Position numbers and translations under genes: made by a program. The notes under the pieces are model-generated. The model did no database searches. It worked only from the letters and a program-made list of their open reading frames with translations, and had not been told where the DNA came from. Below are positions 62,067-64,000 of a stretch of DNA of 64,000 bases, in pieces (the stretch's first letter is position 1; the number at the start of each line of letters is the position of its first letter). The DNA is from Galdieria partita. Its lineage: Eukaryota; Rhodophyta; Bangiophyceae; Galdieriales; Galdieriaceae. The DNA lies in the NCBI GenBank assembly GCA_025991245.1, contig BQMJ01000070.1, positions 62,001-126,000 on the forward strand, given 5' to 3'.

Positions 62067-63521
62067 CTAACCGGATGATCCTAAAGTAAGTTTGAGTTCC
62101 TTCGAACGACCATCTCTGTCGACTTTCAAACGAACTGTTTGTCCAGGTTTCTTTTCCTCCAATATTTGAAAAAGATCACCTTCATTCTCTACTGTCCTTC
62201 CATCAATCTCAACTATGATATCTCCCAACTCAATACCAAGCGGACTTCTACTGGTACCTCGTAAGCCTGCCTTTTCAGCTGGTGACCCTCGTTGAACATC
62301 TAATACTAAAACTCCTCTTTCAATGCCTAGAGCAGAAGATTGGGTCCCATCTAAATAAGAGATACCAATGACTGGTCGAATAACTTTGCCATATTTAATC
62401 AACGAAGATACAATAGGTTTCAATGTGTCCACAGGAATAGCAAATCCAACTCCAGCTGAAGCACCAGAAGGTGAGTAAATACTGGTATTCATGCCTATCA
62501 GACGCCCTGACGAATCAAGTAAAGTTCCTCCAGAGTTTCCTGGATTGATTGCAGCATCCGTTTGAATAACGTTTGATATCGGTTTACCTGTAGGGGAACG
62601 CATCTACACAGAAATAAATATATATATATAGTACATATATAGATCTCTCAAACTTACGGTTCTTCCCAAACCAGAGACAACACCCGTTGTCAAAGTATGA
62701 TCTAGTCCGAAGGGATTTCCAATGGCATAAGCACTTTGGCCTACTATCAAATCCGAAGAATGACCCAAAGGAATAGGTCGAAGTTCATTTTTGGGTGCGT
62801 CAATTTTCAAAACTGCCACGTCCTTATCCGGATCAACACCTACAAGTTTAGCATCGTAGATATGTCCGTTATATAATGTAATTTTGGCTGAAGTTGCCGA
62901 ACGAATAACATGAAAATTGGTGACGATATGTCCATCAGTATCCCAAATAAACCCAGAGCCTTGTCCAGCAGGTAACTCCATTATATTGGGTGACAAGAAA
63001 TCTAATCTTTCTACAAAAGTTGTGGCAAACACCACAGAAGGTGTTGCATTTTGAAACAGTTCGATGACATCCTTTTCTTGCTGCTTTAAGGTAGTAGAAG
63101 CACTTCCAGGAACCAAAGACCTATTTTCAAAAGCAAAAGCTTCAAGTCTAGGAGGCAAACACCAATAGTTGGTCAAGAAAACGGTAGAAAGCAAGAGACA
63201 CAGCACAGCTTTTGTCGAGAGCCGAGCAAAATTAGAAAAACCTTCAACCTTCGTAGCTTGGTAAAAGTCACGATTTTTTTCTGTCTTTCTTTGTTGTGTC
63301 TTCAAACTGGCGCAATACGAGACATGAGCTCCTTTGCAAGTTTTCAAATTCCTACCACCTCCAAAACCTCTGATCAATTTTCTGAAACTGCTTCGTAGCA
63401 ACCTTTGAGAAACAAATCTCACATAAATGCTCTGATTGGATGAAAAAAGGAATCCTAGTTTAAGTATTTCGCTTTCATAGCTTGTGTGACAGAATAACTT
63501 GGCGCAATTCTTCAAGTGCAT
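62067..63521 (-). CDS. DEG1: Deg/HtrA serine protease with PDZ domain (plastid Deg1-like)
   Basis: Exons 63521-62658 and 62603-62067, over a 54-nt intron containing a (TA)n tract, give 466 residues. An Arg/Ser-rich leader and a hydrophobic stretch (about 105-120, AVLCLLLSTVFLTNYW) form a bipartite signal typical of thylakoid-lumen targeting. The trypsin-like triad is His in TNFHVI, Asp in DKDVAVL and Ser in NPGNSGG. One PDZ domain follows (GVLVLDVQRGSPAEKAGLRG, LGDIIVEIDG). Deg1 degrades damaged lumenal and photosystem II proteins. Its stop lies 30 bp from the ValRS stop. Confidence 0.93.
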
Positions 63522-63705
63522 TTTTTCTTATCCAATTCGAAGGATGCAGAAATTCTCAAATGAACCTTTTGTGACCAATGGAACATTTGAAGAACCTATC
63601 TTGAACAGCACGAGATGACTAGCACGGAGATAACGAAAAAAGACACTCTAAACAATATGGAGACTTTAAATCAATGTTCAAAAAACTTTCCGTTTTGTAA
63701 TTTCA

Positions 63706-64000
63706 CTACATTCGAAATATGCCATACGAAAACGGAGCTGGTTTCTCTTGTGCCATCCTACGTCCATTTGTCACTATTGACAGAGTAAGGCCTATAAAAG
63801 CAGCATTATTTAGTATTCCAATATCATTTCATATCTATTCTCTCTTCTTACCCAACACTTTTCGTGTGTCTTGAGGAGCTATGACACCATCATCCCAAAT
63901 TCTTGCAGAGGCATCTCATTTATCATTCAGTTTCTTTGCTAAACAAGAACAACATTTCAAAAATAATACTTACAATAAGGAGAACCTTCTCTTTCATATT
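63706..64000 (-). CDS. MCCC2: Methylcrotonoyl-CoA carboxylase beta subunit, 3' end only
   Basis: Three exon pieces (64000-63974, partial; 63914-63852; 63791-63706) give the last 58 or so residues; the gene continues past the right edge. EREGSPYYASARIWDDGVIA, DTRKVLGL and the end PFSYGIFRM* are the conserved MCC-beta C-terminus. The enzyme carboxylates 3-methylcrotonyl-CoA in mitochondrial leucine breakdown. The two introns are 60 and 59 nt. HMG-CoA lyase, two steps later in this pathway, is encoded 44 kb to the left. Confidence 0.85.

Overview
The window looks like nuclear DNA of a unicellular red alga of the Cyanidiophyceae, most like Galdieria. This is inferred from gene content and gene style, not from a database match. 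It is AT-rich and densely packed: about 46 protein genes in 64 kb, usually 20-300 bp apart, on both strands. About 70 introns can be placed by eye. They are tiny (42-94 nt, mostly 45-55) with GT-AG ends; two have GC-AG ends. So many introns argues against the nearly intron-free Cyanidioschyzon. A plastid is implied by ClpS with a targeting extension, HCF173-like and HCF107/Mbb1-like factors, a Deg protease and dihydroxy-acid dehydratase.

Layout. 0-5.5 kb: an unknown partial gene, ClpS, HMCES, RPS27, NDUFA5 and TRM1. 5.5-12.6 kb: a TRM1 paralogue that has lost its catalytic motifs, CPSF73, a QueD/PTPS-like enzyme, CWC27, BUD32 and RPS24. 12.6-20.6 kb: a DUSP-type ubiquitin protease, AIF, UBC12, HMG-CoA lyase and a parvulin/NDUFAF4-like fusion. 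20.8-28.6 kb: a GT14 glycosyltransferase, glycogen phosphorylase, GID8, an HDDC2-type phosphohydrolase and a PICOT-type glutaredoxin. 28.6-35.2 kb: an SDR reductase, a small membrane protein, a LYR protein, beta-carbonic anhydrase, PEX10, cytochrome b5 reductase and RWDD1. 35.5-45.2 kb: an unknown low-complexity protein, DHAD, NOC3, a Yae1-like protein, UBXD7 and a zinc alcohol dehydrogenase. 45.6-55.9 kb: THOC5, a coiled-coil protein, HCF173, AP-1 sigma, an MJ0042-type zinc-finger protein, HCF107/Mbb1 and COA5. 55.9-64 kb: an archaeal-type methyltransferase, E2F, organellar ValRS, Deg protease and the 3' end of the MCC beta subunit.

Themes. There are no operons, but functions recur. Ubiquitin/NEDD8: USP, UBC12, GID8, UBXD7. 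tRNA and RNA handling: TRM1 and its paralogue, BUD32, CPSF73, CWC27, THOC5. Respiratory-chain assembly: NDUFA5, the NDUFAF4-like fusion, the LYR protein, COA5, AIF. Leucine metabolism: DHAD for synthesis, MCC beta and HMG-CoA lyase for breakdown. Plastid gene expression and proteolysis: HCF173, HCF107, Deg, ClpS. Nothing here resembles a transposon, virus copy, CRISPR array or toxin system.

The strongest candidates for something new are the parvulin/NDUFAF4-like fusion (19590-20595), the catalytically dead TRM1 paralogue placed tail-to-tail with the active enzyme (5513-7366), and an intronless COG2521-type methyltransferase that looks archaeal in origin (55923-57152). Exon structures were placed by eye from splice signals, reading frame and family conservation; none was checked against RNA.
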